From positions 62,001 through 126,000 of the forward strand of contig VIRR01000524.1 of NCBI GenBank assembly GCA_008638375.1: a stretch of 64,000 bases of DNA, given 5' to 3'. Origin of the DNA: Nyssa sinensis (lineage: Eukaryota; Streptophyta; Magnoliopsida; Cornales; Nyssaceae). Below the pieces are notes generated by a model. The model saw only the letters and a program-made list of their open reading frames with translations. It made no database searches and was not told the DNA's origin. The position numbers and the translations under genes are program-made. How positions within the stretch are numbered: position 1 is the first letter of the stretch; each line of letters starts with the position of its first letter. Positions 1 to 13,596 of the stretch are shown piece after piece.

Positions 1-194
1 TTATTTTTTGGAATCCCGTCTCATAAAACGGACTTCACCATTGAGTCCAAAAGGCCCAAGATAATAAATTTTCACTATTTACTTGTTAAAGTTGGACATC
101 GGAACTTATTTCTCTATTAAATTAATTATTTAATTTAATTTCTTTACTATATAATATATATATATATATATATAATGCCCCTTTTTCTTCAAAT

Positions 195-258
195 GTGTTA
201 GCGTGGCACTAGGGTGGGCATGCCCTTCCCCACTACCATGACTCTAGTTCGATCCCCC
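195..258 (+). other. tRNA-like A/B-box module in X left LTR
   Basis: An A-box-like TGGCACTAGGG (204-214) and a B-box-like AGTTCGATCCC (246-256) lie 42 bp apart, just beside a (TA)n tract. The module is antisense to the LTR. It resembles the tRNA-derived head of a plant SINE more than a functional tRNA: I could not fold a cloverleaf with an acceptor stem. Confidence 0.45.
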
Positions 259-1364
259 AGCAGTGCACCGCTTCTTGAACCTATTTTTTCTAAAAAAAAT
301 AAATCAGTTTTTAAAAAACCAAGCAGCCCACACGGTACCGTTCCAACCTGTTACCGCGCTTTGGGCTGGGCTGGCCCGACCCGACCCAACAAGAGACCAA
401 CTTGGCCCATAACTGACCCAGCCCCTTCCCTTTTTCTTCCCCTCGACTTTCCTGTAGGGAAACTGTGTAGATCCGGTCACCACTTCTGGCGTCGGTGACC
501 GGACTATAACTATTTTGTATATATATATATATTTTTTTTTTCTCTTCATTTTTTCTTGATTTTGAAGCCTAGATTCACTTCTAAACATTATGAAGTATGA
601 TTGAAGACATTTATATAGCATTTTATCCGTCAAAAACACCTTCAAATTCCAAATTTCTTAAACACCAACTTTTCAAAAAACCTCAATATCTTCTTCATTT
701 CTCAACCATTTTTCATGCGGTTTCTTCCTATGTGTTCCATTTTTTGCATTGAATTTAACCATGTAATTTGTTCTAAGCTTTAAGAAAGTCTACAAAAACC
801 TAGAAATTTTATAACTTGATATACAATAAATTTTTCTCACATTTTTCTTCCTGTTTCTCCATTCTTCATTCTTCTGTTTCTTACTTCTGAATTCTAAGAG
901 ACCTTCAACTTCTATTGTTTCCTTTAAATCAGGCACTTGATGTATGTATATATATATATATATATAACAGTAAGATGGCCGCCCCCCTCTCTCTCTCTCT
1001 CTCTCTCTCTTTTCTATCTTTTCTTCTTGCTTCTTCTGAATTTTTCTCTAAAACAAACCCACGTGATATATAGGTAAAACCACCAACAGCTCACCTACTT
1101 GCAGCCCACTGATTTCCCCTCTTTTCTTCCCTTTTTTGACTTCCTTTCTCCTTTCTTTATTTTCTTTCTGCTTCATATTTAATGCTTACAAGATTTTATA
1201 CATATAATATGTATATAAATTTTACAGCACAACACTTAAGTGATATTTTGTGTTATATATATATATATATATTATATTAAAACACACACTAAGTACACAC
1301 ACTCACTTACCCACAAGCTGCTGACACTTCCCCTCACTCCCTTTACCCTACTGCATGTGCACAC

Positions 1365-3184
1365 TGTAACACCTTGACCTAAAGTACCCTAGTAAACTGG
1401 CACACTTTATGAGATTTTGAAATAGAAGTTCAAAATTAACTACAAAAGATCGAGGATCATGAAAATATACAATTAAGTATAATGATAAAAATATATTTAT
1501 GTTGTGTGTATACCTGTGTATGATTATATACATACATTAACAGATGTATAAATACACACATTGTGTATTATGTGTATAATAAAAATACATATATATGTAT
1601 ATATATATATATTAAATACATGCAGCATATATGCATGCATGTGAGTGTGTTTTTAAGTATGTGTATAAGAGTAAGTATATTATGTATATGATTATATATA
1701 TATATATATACATAGAAAGAGATACATGCATCTGAAGCAGCAAGTAGGCTGAATAGTAGGGGTTGATAGGAAGTTCGGCAGCTTGTGTGTGCAAGTGGGT
1801 GTGAGTAAGTGTGTGTGTGTACTTGGTGTGTATGTTTGGTATAATATATATATATATATGCTCAAAATATCAACTAAGAAGTTAATGCAAATCAGAAAGA
1901 AAAGAAAGGGAACAGAAAGGAAGTCAGAAAAAGGAAGAAAAAAAAGGGAAAACCATGGGCTGCGTGGCTGAGAAGGTAAGTGGTTTTGGTTTTGGTTATG
2001 GTTATATATGGGGTTGCTTAGGCTAGAGAGAATCCAAAAAAGGGAGAAGGAAAAACAAGAAGCTAGGAATAGTTAGAAGGATTCAAAGGATCCAAAAGAA
2101 AGGAAAATCAGAAGAAGAAGGTCACTGTTAAGAGGTAAAAACACAAAACCCATGATTTTCTCTCTCTAAAATATATGCATATATATATATAAGCTGTTTT
2201 AAGTTTTCTTAAGCATATATGATATCTAGGGCATGTGACCTTAAATAAGACATGGAAATTTGGCCTTAAAACAGCCCAAAACACCAAGCCATACACCATG
2301 ACAACCATGGATAGACCTTGGTTAGAGTAGGTCTGAACCAATGATAGCCAAACCAAGTTTGACTAATTGGAACCTTAACTAGACCCCCAAAGTGTTTTAA
2401 AAACACTAAGCCGCGACCTTAGAACTCAAGATAAACCCTAGAAATCAGAGTTGCAGGTTCGGGTTTTGAAACCCAACCTCCTAACCTTACACCAAAGTTA
2501 ACTTTAAGGAATAGGGAATGAAACCCCTTGACAAGAAGGACAAAATAGCCCAAGTCACGCATGAAATAATGGAGAAACGAACATTTACTAAGGGGATAGA
2601 TAGAACTACCATGTGAGGTGGAACGAGCCTTCTAGCTCAATCCAGAACTCCAAATCAATGCCAAAATGTAAAGTGTTCTCCCAGAAACAATTTAGGGTTG
2701 AAAACAGAGAGATTTGATCGCTTAAACTTCACGAAAATGAAAATGAAAAATTTTAGGAATTAGGGCAATAGTAGCTCAGGCGTGGGGAAGAAGAAGACCC
2801 CGCTGAGCCAACTCATGAGTTGACTTAGCCGATTCCTGACCGAGTTCTATTAGGGTTGTGTTGACTCAGACACGTGTCGAGTGGCAAGGGAAACCACTAC
2901 ATAAATAGCATGACGCCATTTTGGGGCTTAAAGGTTTTACATTTAAAACTTGATTATAGACTGTTTGGCTACACGGTTTGGGGGCCAATTTTATAACTAT
3001 GCGTAAATAAGATAGCCTATCCAATTTTAGACTGGTTGTCCACCATTTGGATTTTAAATCCATTGAAAAATAAAAGGGGCCGCAGCCCTTGGGGTTTAAA
3101 CAGCCCACCTCCACAAGCCCGAAAACCCTAACCCAACCCCAAACCCACTCGGACAGGCAAGCCCGTGGGGTTTTTATGCATGAA

Positions 3185-3218
<34 letters not shown>

Positions 3219-5200
3219 AATGCAAAAATTAATTAATTTAATTAATTAAATAACGATAAAATGACCTGATGTTCAAATTAAACATGTGAATAGTATATTT
3301 TAACTATTTTGGACATTCTGAAGCCAATGGTGAGGTTCGCTTTGCGAGACGAGACCCCAAAAAATAAAAACACGTAAAAGGGTAAAATGACCATTTTACT
3401 CGTAATGCCCCTAAAGCCAAATAGAAATTCGAGAGGGTCTAAATTGACTTTCTTCGACGTTCCAGACTCAATGGCGAGGTCCATATTATGAAATAAAGTA
3501 TGAAAAAATATGACATGTAAATATGTGAAGTTATGAAAGCAACCCTAAAAGTTAATGAAGCTACCAGAAGAGTATACTTTAAAATTATAAAGCCTAAAAT
3601 TAAAATTAGGATTTAATATGATTTAAGCATAAGTTAAGAAACATCAACAGGTGATATGGCAGTGAATATGAAGTTAATGAGACTATTTATGAATTGTTCT
3701 TAGGAATTACAGAGGAAGTGGGAAAGCGCATTATTAGCACCAACCCTAAGGACAGGGGTGAGTAATCCGATATTTGAAGTGGAGATTTACCTCCATGGAT
3801 TTGAAGAAGTTTTAAGTTCAAAATATCTGAAGTATTTGAATATCAAATTCAGTATTTACTTGATTCCAGTTTTAAAATATTTCTGTTCTTATAAACCCTA
3901 TTGTGACATGCTGAGTGAATGGTTTCTACTACAGTTTTCCTAAAAAATATGTTTCAGCATGTCTAAGCTTAAAATGCCAAATCTCTTTAAATATTCCAAA
4001 TTTGCATATTCCAAGTATTTGAAGATTCTATCATGAAGCCATGAACATCATGTTTTAAATGCTCATAAAAGCATCTATTTGAAAAAGTCATGTGTATTGA
4101 AATTCAACTATAGGTAGGTCATGTTTTGATGTTTAAATAGCATCTATTTGTAAGTGTTTTATACCTCTTGTTGCCACTAGTAAAGCAAGATGAAGCGTGC
4201 ATAAGCACTAAGAAGGATTTTGGGTTCTTCGGAACTCAATTGACATGATGAATGCCAGGTAGCATGATCTAATCCCCTAGGCATGAGATATCTCCACGAG
4301 AAACCCTATCTGTTCTGTTGGGGAATAAGTATAAGCCCTACCACATTAAGGGGCCAGGCAGCTACTCTTGATCTGTTAAGTTGAGTTTTCTCCATTGTAT
4401 ATGTAAAACTAGAATTTGATTCGAACGGATTCTACTAATAAAAGTGATAAGATGATATGTTTGAAAATGAAAGCAGGTTTTTACCCTCATTTTACTATGC
4501 ATATCTATATGTTTTGAAGTTCATATACTCTATTTTAAGAAGTACATGTTTAGTTTGATTTCTTTAAATGTTTCAAGCTATCTGTTTTAAAGAATGCATA
4601 TATTCTGTGTTCGAAGTATACGAGAAATTGGAAGTGATTATTTTATAAACTCTCGTGTGCTAAACCACTGCCAATTGAAAATCCATGAAAAATGTTGGAA
4701 TTACTCACAAGCTTAGATTAGCATACCCAGGTTTTTTTATCCGACCCCTTTTTAGGTGACTGACAGCAGTCCTGACTGATGATGATGATGATGATTAGAG
4801 CTTTGCCCATTTTGAGGAAGGGCATAAGCAGCTATTTACAGGACTAGCAGTCTTTTTGGAAAGCACTATAAAATTTTAGTAGTCACATTTTGTATTAAAA
4901 GAACTATTATGTATTAAGCCCCACGAGGCAGCTAAACATGTATTAATTATAAAGTCTTTAAGTTTTTATTATACTCTGAATGTATAATCATGTGTACCGT
5001 TCTGAAGAGCGGCAGTACCGGGCAGATGTGCAGAAAATTAAAATAAGAAAAGAAAAGAAAAAGTTTTTTCACGCTTCTGCAAACACAAGCCGCACCGCAG
5101 TCCGATACTGTTGCTTATGTGAGCCTTACCCGATAGCCCCTGGGCTGGAGGGTGGCGGTCGCGATTCGAGATTCGCACAAGGTGGGTTTCGGGTCATGAA
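1365..5200 (+). mobile_element. Solo LTR W (3.8 kb) inserted in X left LTR
   Basis: W starts TGTAACACCTTGACC at 1365 and ends near 5200 in a slightly damaged terminus (GGGTCATGAA instead of GTGACA, probably one base lost). TSDs are CACAC before and CACAT at 5201-5205. The empty site is present in X's right LTR near 15330-15345. No coding sequence. Sense-strand plan: purine-rich leader with donors at 1975 (GAGAAG|GTAAGTGG) and 2133 (GTTAAGAG|GTAAAA); (TA)n near 3185-3212; the degenerate CAATGG module at about 3310 and 3460; micro-exon 3714-3757; AGCTT stem-loop near 4708; T-rich acceptor near 4754; conserved terminal block from about 5145. Confidence 0.85.
3714..3757 (+). other. Predicted LTR micro-exon in W
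   Basis: A YAG acceptor (GTTCTTAG) ends at 3713 and a donor GTGAGTAA starts at 3758, leaving 44 nt. The same arrangement recurs in the other LTRs of this window. Splicing is inferred, not shown. Confidence 0.45.
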
Positions 5201-5513
5201 CACATTGCTGCTCATATATATATATATATATTTATATTTCTTCATATATATATATATATATATATATATTCTTACATACTTAATCACTTCTAACTGTACA
5301 CAGTTAGTGTATGTATTATACATATATCTTTTATACATGCATATTTATATATATTATTATATACATGTATACACGTAACGTACGTATTTATTCATAATTG
5401 TGAATATTCGTATATGCCCGACTCTTGGTCTTTTTGTAGTTATATTTCAACTACTACTTTAAATTTCGTAAAGAGAGCCAGATTGCTCGGGTATTTTGAG
5501 TCGGGGTGTTACA

Positions 5514-5526
5514 TTCTCCCCTCCTT
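5514..5526 (-). other. X polypurine tract
   Basis: The reverse complement reads AAGGAGGGGAGAA directly before the LTR start TGTAACACC, as expected for the plus-strand primer of reverse transcription. Element Y has the identical tract at 13409-13421. Confidence 0.75.
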
Positions 5527-5749
5527 ATTAGAGTTTTGTCCTCAAAACTAGAGAGTTCCCAGTCTTTTAAGACTCTACTCTCTTTCCTTCTTGACTATCA
5601 TATATGCTATAACACTTTAGGTTATACTTACCTACCCTATAATTTAAGGTTTTAAAACTTTTATTTATCCGCTTCTAATTCCCGTGGTGGGTTCTATAGC
5701 CCACATTTACTTCTTGTCTTCATTTTAGCACTTCTATTTAACTACCGGT

Positions 5750-6211
5750 CCTATACCCCGCCTTCTTATAAAACACGTACTTCTAATCATTTACTTTACT
5801 CAAATACAGGTCCCATATCCTGCCTTCAAATCAAATCATGTACTTCTAATATTTACTTCATGTAATGCGGGTCCTATACCCCGTCTTCAAATCAAATCAT
5901 ATACTTCTAACTATTTACTTCATGTAATGTGGGTCCCATACCCCGCCTTCAAATTAAATCATATACTTCTACCATTTACTTCATGTAATGCGGGTCCCAT
6001 ACCCTGCCTTCAAATCAAATCGTATACTTTAAATATCTATTTCATGTAATGCGGGTCCCAGACCTCGCCTTCAAATCAAATCACATACTTCACATTTCAA
6101 CTTCATGTAATGCGGATCCCATACCCCACCTTCAAATCAAATCATATACTTCAAATATCTATGTCATGTAATGTGGGTCCCATACCCTGCCTTCAAATCA
6201 TATCATGTACT
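5750..6211. repeat. 61-bp tandem repeat, about eight copies, in X core
   Basis: The unit contains GGGTCCCATACCCCGCCTTC, then an AAATCAAATCATATACTTC-like stretch, then TTTACTTCATGTAATGC. Copies begin near 5750, 5810, 5871, 5933, 5994, 6055, 6115 and 6177, giving a period of 60-62 bp. The first copies are the most diverged. About three copies of the same unit occur in Y at 14100-14290, so the repeat belongs to this element family. Confidence 0.85.
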
Positions 6212-6336
6212 TCACCTAGGTTTTTCTTAATAGCTCATTTGCTATCTTTCAATATTTTAGGTAGCGTAGGACCTACCTAACTAATAGTTCTGTTTCTAAT
6301 TCTTCTAGTGTCACTAAGTTTGTTTAAGTCAACCTA

Positions 6337-6350
6337 GAGCTCTAATACCA
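6337..6350 (-). other. X primer binding site (initiator Met tRNA)
   Basis: The reverse complement TGGTATTAGAGCTC, three bases from the LTR end, matches the common plant tRNA-iMet primer site TGGTATCAGAGC with one change. Confidence 0.8.
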
Positions 6351-8144
6351 TGTTGTCACGACCCAAAAATCTACACCGTACAGATCCCGAATCGCGACCG
6401 CCACCCTTCAACTCGGGGGCCTTAGCGCGAGGCTCACATAAGCAATGGTGCTAGACGGCGATGCGGCCTCTATTTGCGGAAGCGTGAAAAACTTTTTCTT
6501 TTAAATTTCTTGCATATCCGCTCGATACTGCCGCTCTTCAGAGCGATACACATGATTATACATTCAGAACATAATAAAAACTTTAAGACTTTATAAACAA
6601 TACATGTTCAGTTGTCTCTCAGAACTTAACATAACATTTAAATATCTTCTATAACAAAAGTGGCTAACTATAAGTCTTTAATGCCTCCCAAAAAACTGCT
6701 AGTCCTGTAAGGAGCTTCTTACTCCTTTCCTCGAAAAGGGCAAAGCTCTGACCATCTTCATCATCAAAAGTCAGGAGGTCAGATAAATCCGGGTAAGCTA
6801 AACTAAGCTTGTGAGTAATTCCAGCATCTTTCATGGGTTTTCAATTGGCAGTGGTTAGTATAAGAGTGTTTATAAAACATTCACTACCAATTGTTCACAT
6901 ACTTCAAATAAAAATATAAGAATTCTTTTAAACAGATAGCTTTGAAACATTCAAGGTATTCAAGCTAAACATGTACTTCTTCAAATAGAGTATAGGAAAC
7001 TTCAAAACATGTAACACGAAGCAATTTAAAATATTCGAGTAAAATATTTTATATATACAAAGTGAAAGAATCTTCTAAACATATAACACGGGGCATTTAA
7101 AGCACTCAAGTAGGATATGCAATATGCAATGTAAACTTGTAAACATGTATATGGTGGCCAATGTAACCAAAACGGTTTAAATATTTTGCTTCTCAATAGG
7201 ACGAATAAAACTCTTTCTTCTTGTAAACATGAGGGTATGACTCTTTATTTTAAAACTGGGTCATTTCCTTTAAAACAAATACTTCTTCATGTGAAAGGGG
7301 TTTGAAAAACCTTCTGCCATTTCTTATGAAAATATGAAAATTTTAGTTCATGAAATCAACATATATAGTACATTTAGGAATGGAGAGATAAACCTGCTAC
7401 CATTTCTAAACGTCTCATCTTTTCACTTTGATTAGGTGAAAATCTGTTTCGAACTAGATTCCAGTTTTACTTCCTGTGGAGAAATCTCATGCCTAGAGGA
7501 TTAAATCCTGCTACTTGGCATTCTTCATGTCAATTGAGTTCCGAAGAACCCAAAATCAGTCTTAGTGCTTATGCACTTTTTATCTTGCATTACCAGTGGC
7601 AACATGAGGTATAAAAACATTTACAAGTAGTTGCTATTTAAAAGCATTAAAACATGGCCTCCCTGTAGTCATTTAAAAGTATTTATCATATAACTTCTTC
7701 AAATGGATGCTTTTCATGAGCATTTAAAATATGACTTCTTAAATATATGTATTTAAGAGCATTTGAAATATGACTTCTTAAATATATGCATTTAAGAGCA
7801 TTTGAAATATGACTTCTTCAAATAGATGCTTTTATGAGCAATCAAAACATGATGTTCATGACTTCATTATAGATTCTTCAAATACTTGGAATATGCAAAT
7901 TCAAAATAATTTAACAACATTTGGCATTTTAAACTTAGACATGTTGTAATATAATTTAAGGAAAAACTGTAGTAGAAACCATTCGCTGAGCATGTCACAA
8001 TGAGATTTTATAAAGAACTGAAATACTTTAAAATAGGAATCGAGTAAATATCGAATTTGCTATTCAAATGCTTTGGATGTTTTGAACTTTAAACTTCTTC
8101 AAATCCATGGAGTTAATCTCCACTTCAAATACAAGATTACTCAC

Positions 8145-8198
8145 CTTTGTCCTTAGGGTCAATGCTATTAGTGCGCTTTCCCTCTTCCTCTGTAGTTC
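8145..8198 (-). other. Predicted LTR micro-exon in X
   Basis: On the minus strand an acceptor GTTCTTAG precedes 8198 and the donor GTGAGTAA lies at 8144-8137, giving a 54-nt exon. Y has an equal-length counterpart at 11135-11188. Confidence 0.45.
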
Positions 8199-8727
8199 CT
8201 AAGAACAATTCATAAAGAGTCTATTAATTTCACATTCACTTCAAATATCACCTATTGATGCTCTAAACTTATTCTTAGATCATGTTAAGCCCTAATTTCC
8301 ATCTTCGGCTTTATACTTTTTAAGTATACTCTTCTGGTAGTTTCATTAATTCCTAGGGACGTTTTCATAACTTCATATGTTTACGTGTCATATTTTTTCA
8401 TACTTTATTTCGTAGTATAGACCTCACCATTGAGTTTAGAATGTCAAAGAAAGTCAACTTAGACCCTCTCAGACTTCTATTTGGCTTTAGGGGCACTAGG
8501 GGTAAAATGGTCATTTTACACTTTTTACATGTCGTTTATTTCTTGGAATCCCATCTCATAAAACGAACTTCACCATTGAGTCTAGAAGGCCCAAGATAAT
8601 AAATTTTCACTATTTACTTGTTAAATTTGGACATCGGAACTTATTTTAATATTAAATTAATTATTTAATTTAATTTCTTTACTATAATATATATATATAT
8701 ATATAATACCCCATTTTCTCCAAATGT

Positions 8728-8788
8728 GTTAGCATGGCACAAGGGTGGGCATGCCCCCTCCACTGCCACGACTCTAGTTCGATCCCCC
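8728..8788 (+). other. tRNA-like A/B-box module in X right LTR
   Basis: This is the sister copy of 195-258, with TGGCACAAGGG as A-box-like and AGTTCGATCCC (8776-8786) as B-box-like sequence. The B box is unchanged between the two LTRs. Confidence 0.45.
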
Positions 8789-11134
8789 AGCAGCACACCG
8801 CTTCTTCAACTTATTTTTTCTAAAAAAAAACAAATCAGTTTTTAAAAAACCAAGCAGCCCACACGATACCGTTCCAGCCTGTTTCTGCGCCTTGGGTTGG
8901 GCTGGTCGGGTCTGATCCAACTCCACAAAGGACTGACCCGACCCACTACTGACCCAGCCCCTTCCCCTCTTCTTGCCCTCGACTTTCTAATAGAGAAACT
9001 GTGTAGGTCCGGTCACCACTTCCGACGTCGGTGACCGGACTGCACCTATTATGTATATATACATATTTTTTTTTTGTTTTTCTCTTCAATTTTTCTTGAT
9101 TTTGAAACCTAGACTCACTTTTAAACATTATGGAGTATGATTTAAGACATTTATATAGCATTTTATCCATAAAAAATACCTTCAAATTCCAAATTTCTTA
9201 AACACCAACTTTTCGAAAAACCTCAATATCTTCTTCATTTCTCAACCATTTTTCATGCAGTTTTTTCCTATATGCTCCATTTTTTTCATAGAATTTAACC
9301 ATGTAATTTTTTCTAAGCTTTAAGCAAGTCTACAAAAAACCCAAAAATTTTATAACTTGAAATACAGTAAATTTTTCTCACCTTTTTCTTCCTGTTTCTC
9401 CTTCTTTCTTCTTCTGTTTCTTACTTTTGAATTCTAAAAGACCTTCAGCTTCTATTGTTTCCCTCAAATCACACACTTGGTGCATGTATATATATATATA
9501 ACAATAAGTTGTCCGCCTCTCTCTTTCTCTCTCTCTCCTCTATCTTTTCTTCTTACTTCTTTTGAATTTTTCTCTAAAACAAACCCACGTGATATATAGG
9601 TAAAACCACCAACTACTCACCCACTTGCAGCCCACTAATTTCCCCTCTTTTCTTCCCTTTTCTAACTTCCTTTTTGCTTTCTTTCTTTTCTTTCTGCTTC
9701 ATATTTAATGCTTACAAGAGTTTATACATATAATGTCATGACCTGAAACCTACCCTGTGCGAATCTTGAATCGCGACCGCCACCCTCTGGCCCGGGGGCC
9801 ATCGGGTGAGGCTTAAGTAAGCAACGGTGCCAGACAACGGTGCGGCCTGTGTTTGTGGAAGCGTGAAAAACTTTTTCTTTTCTTTTCTTCTTTTAAATTT
9901 TTTGCACATCTGCCCGGTACTGCCGCTCTTCAGAACGGTACACATGATTATACATTTAGAGCATAATAAAAACTTTAAAGTATTATACATAATACATATC
10001 CAGTTGTCCCTCAGGACTCAGTTACATAACATTCTAGCATTTACTATAACAAAAAGTGACTAACTATAAATCCTTATTACATCCCAAAAACTGCCAATAC
10101 AAAAGTGACCAACATATGGTCCTACTACTTCTATGCTAACCCTGTAAGGAGCTTCCTATGCCCTTCCATAAAATGGGCAAAGCTCTAACCATCTTTATCA
10201 CCCAAAAGGGTCAGGATCACTTCTGTTACCTGTAATGTGGGTCGGATAAATCTAGGTAATCTAAACTAAGCTTGTGAGTAATTCCAGCATTTGTCAGAGG
10301 TTTTCAATTAGCAGTGGTTTAGTATAGGAGAGTTTATAAAACATTCACTACCAATTGCTCGTATGCTTCAAATACAAAATATATGCATTCTTTAAAATAG
10401 ATAGCTTGAAACATTTGAGGTATTTAAGCTAAACATGTGCTTCTTCAAATATATCAAAAAAGACTTCAAAACATGTAGATATGTCTAGTAAAATGGGGGT
10501 AAAACCTACTTTAATTTTTGAACATAACATCTTATCACTTTCATTAGTAGAATCCATTTCGAACCAGATTCCAGTTTTACTTCTTGGAGAATCTCATGCC
10601 TGGGGGAATTAGATCCTGCTACCTGGCATTTCTTCATGTCATGATTGAGTTCCAATGGAACCCAATGTCACAAATAGTGCTTATGCATAGTTTATCTTGC
10701 ATTACTAATGGCAACAGGAGGTATATATAACAGTGACAAGTAGATGCTAAATAGCATTAAACTTTGCCTCCCTGAAGTTGCATTTAAATACATTTAACAC
10801 ATGACTTCTTCAAATCAATGCTTTTATGATCATGCAAAACAAAATGTTCATGACTTCATGATAGAATCTTCAATACATGGAATATGCAAATTCAAAATAT
10901 TTAAAGAGATTTGTTATTTTAAACTTAGACATGCTTAAACATATTTTTAAGGAAAACTGTAGTAGAAACCATTTACTGAGTATGTCACAATAGGGTTTAT
11001 AAGAACAGAAATACTTTAAAACAGGAATCTTGTAAATACTAAATTTGATATTCAAATGCTTCAGATATTTTGAACTTTAAAACTTCTTCAAATCCATGGA
11101 GTTAAATCTCCACTTCAAATACCGGATTACTCAC

Positions 11135-11188
11135 CTTTGTCCCTAGGGTTAGTGCTACTAGTGTGTTTTCCCTCTTTCTCTATAGTTT
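11135..11188 (-). other. Predicted LTR micro-exon in Y
   Basis: The donor GTGAGTAA is at 11134-11127 and the acceptor GTTCTTAG is just above 11188; exon 54 nt. Same length and sites as in X. Confidence 0.45.
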
Positions 11189-11711
11189 CTAAGAACAATT
11201 CATAAAAAGTCTATTAACTTCACATTCACTTCAAATATCTCCTATTGATGCTCTTAACTTATTCTTAGATCGTGTTAAATCCTAATTTCCATCTTAGGCT
11301 TATACTTTTTAAATATACTCTTCTAGTAGCTTTATTTAATTTTAGGGTTGTTTTCATAACTTCACATATTTACGTGTCATATTTTTTCATACTTTATTTT
11401 ATAATTTAGACCTCACCATTGAGTCCAGAACGTTAGAAAAAGTCAATTTAGACTCTCTCGGATTTTTATTTGGCTTTAGGGGCACTAGGGGCAAAATGGT
11501 CTTTTTACACTTTTAAGTGTCTTTATTTTTCAAAGTCTCGTCTCACAAAATTGACCCCACCATTGGGTCAAAAATGCCTGAGATAGTCAAAATACACTAT
11601 TCATGTATTTAATTTGGACATCGAATTATTTTACTATTATTAAATTAATTAAATTAATTAATATTGTTTTTATATAATAAATATATATTTAGCCACAATT
11701 TTTCCCACGGG

Positions 11712-11784
11712 CGTGCCTGTCACTGTGGTAAAATGAGGAGGTTTTAGGGTCTTGGCTTTGTGATGGTTAACCATTTGAATCCCA
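11712..11784 (+). other. Degenerate tRNA-like module in Y 3' LTR
   Basis: The block lies beside (TA)n like the others. Only a weak B-box-like CATTTGAATCCC (11772-11783) followed by GGGGCGCAGCCCC can be seen, and the A box is poor. Called mainly by position. Confidence 0.3.
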
Positions 11785-12833
11785 AGGGGCGCAGCCCCTT
11801 TATTTTTTTATGATTTTTTCAAGGCCAAACAACGGATAAGGAATTTAAAACAGGATAAGCTATCTTATTCCTATTATGGATATCAAATCAGGCCCCTATC
11901 CCCATAACCAAACAGACCAGGTCTGTTTAAATTTTAAAACATAACATACACCAAAACGACACCGTTCCATTTATGTGGTGGCTAACCCACCACCCTACAC
12001 GTGTCCGAGCCAACACTCCTGGTTCAAAACGAGTTGGGCGAGTCGACTCGTCGTTTTCTTCATCAACTAGGTTACTGTTGCCCTAAGTTCAAACCTTCAT
12101 TCCTTTCAATTTTGTGAGTTTTGGATTGTCCAAATCTCTCTATTTTTACTCTAAACTATTTCTAGAACACCAAGAATTGTTTTGGCATTCATATAAGAGC
12201 TCAAATTGAGTTCAAGCACTCAGTTAAAGGTTTGATAATCAAACCTACAACTTGGTTTTTTATGCTTGTTTTTGGCCCAAAGTTCGTGGGATTTCTTTTA
12301 TTTTGGTCCCCTCAACATGGGGTTCAAGCCCCCATTCTCAAATTTAGGTTTTACAGCAAGTTTGTGAAGTTGGATTTCAAAACCCGAACCTACAAATCTA
12401 AATTTCATGGTCATCCTAGGTCCTTGTGGTCACGGCTTAGTGTTTTTAAAACACTTTGGAAGTCTATTTGTGGTCTCAACAAACCAAACTTAGTTTGGCT
12501 TTGGTTGGTTTAGACTTGCTCCAACAAAGGTCCTTTAATGGTTGTTCTTCATGGTTTGGGCTTGTCAAGCCCTTTTTGACCTTCTAGTTTAGTTCTGATA
12601 GTTTACAATGTCAAAAATGAATTCATGCATGCTTAAGAAAACCTAAAATAGCTTGCATATATGTATAATTTTTAGAGAGATAAACTATGGTGGGTTTGTA
12701 AGTTCACCTTTTAACAGTGATTTTCCTCCTCCTTCTTCTGATTTTCTTCCCCCTGATATCCCAGAGCTTCCTTAGCTTCAAATCTCTCTCTCTAAATGCA
12801 TATTTAGTGCATGTGTAATATATACACCCTCAC

Positions 12834-12872
12834 ATGGCCGCCCCTTCTCTTTCTCTCTCTCTCTCTCTTCCT
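12834..12872. repeat. (CT)n-rich leader tract in Y 3' LTR
   Basis: A CT-rich run on the plus strand, GA-rich in the element's sense. Purine-rich leaders of this kind precede the first predicted donor in most LTRs here. Open frames across it are an artefact of low complexity. Confidence 0.7.
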
Positions 12873-13408
12873 TCCCTCCTTTCTCTCTTCTTCCCTTCCT
12901 TGACTTCATTCTCTGTTCTTTTTAATTTCTTCTTTTTTATTTTCAATTTTTTCAGCCGTGCATTTATTGATTTCTTGATATTTTGTGTTTTATATACATA
13001 TTATATAAACACACATACTCACTCACACACACATGGCCGACACTCTCATGGCCTTCTCACTTCTTCAGTTTGGACACACACTCACTTTAGTGTGTGTGTA
13101 TATATATATATGTATGTATTTATATATGTATATGTATTTGTTCACATGTGTATTTATATATATATATACACATTTGGCTATACACACACAATACACACTT
13201 AGTGTGTGTATTTTGCATGTGTTAATATACATATATAATTATATGTATATTACTATATACTTGTACACACATAACATAAACTTATATTGAAACATAGATA
13301 TTTGTATATTTCTCGACTCTCAATTTTTTCGTAGTTAATTTTTAACAATCGTTTTAAAATCTCGTAAAGCGTGCCCTATTACCTGATATTTTGGGTCAGG
13401 GTGTTACA

Positions 13409-13421
13409 TTCTCCCCTCCTT
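13409..13421 (-). other. Y polypurine tract
   Basis: The reverse complement AAGGAGGGGAGAA abuts the LTR start and is identical to X's tract. Confidence 0.75.
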
Positions 13422-13596
13422 ATTAGAGTTTTATCCTCAAAACTCGAGTGTTCCTATCCTTTAAGACTCTACTCTCCTTTCTTCTTCTTCGTTATTTTTA
13501 TCTATCATGTTCATGTATCTAGTAGTCAAATTTAAATGACAATCATGTATATATAAGACAAAAATTAAATATTTAGACAAAATACCTAGCTGACCC

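Larger units (their letters stand above)
1..5513 (-). mobile_element. X 3' LTR (left copy, truncated by window edge, interrupted by W)
   Basis: In X's own orientation this is the downstream LTR. It starts at 5513 (reverse complement TGTAACACCCCGACTC) and runs leftward out of the window. Excluding W and its TSD about 1.67 kb is visible, made of 1-1364 and 5206-5513. It holds a (TA)n tract near 155-174, a tRNA-like module at 195-258 and a (CT)n stretch near 989-1010. Its uninterrupted sequences near 1200 and 5360 are the empty sites that prove the insertions of Y and Z in the other LTR. Confidence 0.85.
5514..6353 (-). mobile_element. X internal region (840 bp, non-coding)
   Basis: The entire core between the two X LTRs is 840 bp. 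I see no gag or pol similarity in it. It holds the polypurine tract, a stretch similar to the start of Y's core (13409-13480), a 61-bp tandem repeat (5750-6211) and the primer site. This is a LARD/TRIM-like design: cis-acting ends kept and all protein functions missing. Confidence 0.8.
9734..13408 (-). mobile_element. Y 3' LTR, full length
   Basis: In sense orientation it begins at 13408 (TGTAACACCCTGACCC) and ends at 9734 (...GGTCATGACA). It contains the leader with predicted donor boundary at 12708/12707 (CACTGTTAAAAG|GTGAAC), a tRNA-like module at 11712-11784, CAATGG modules near 11550 and 11420, micro-exon 11135-11188, an AGCTT stem-loop near 10257-10275 and the conserved terminal block at 9734-9790. 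Confidence 0.85.

Noticed and set aside
5750..6211. Regular 61-bp repeats considered as a CRISPR-like array
   Set aside because: The whole 61-bp unit is repeated with drift and there are no unique spacers; it is a minisatellite in a plant element.
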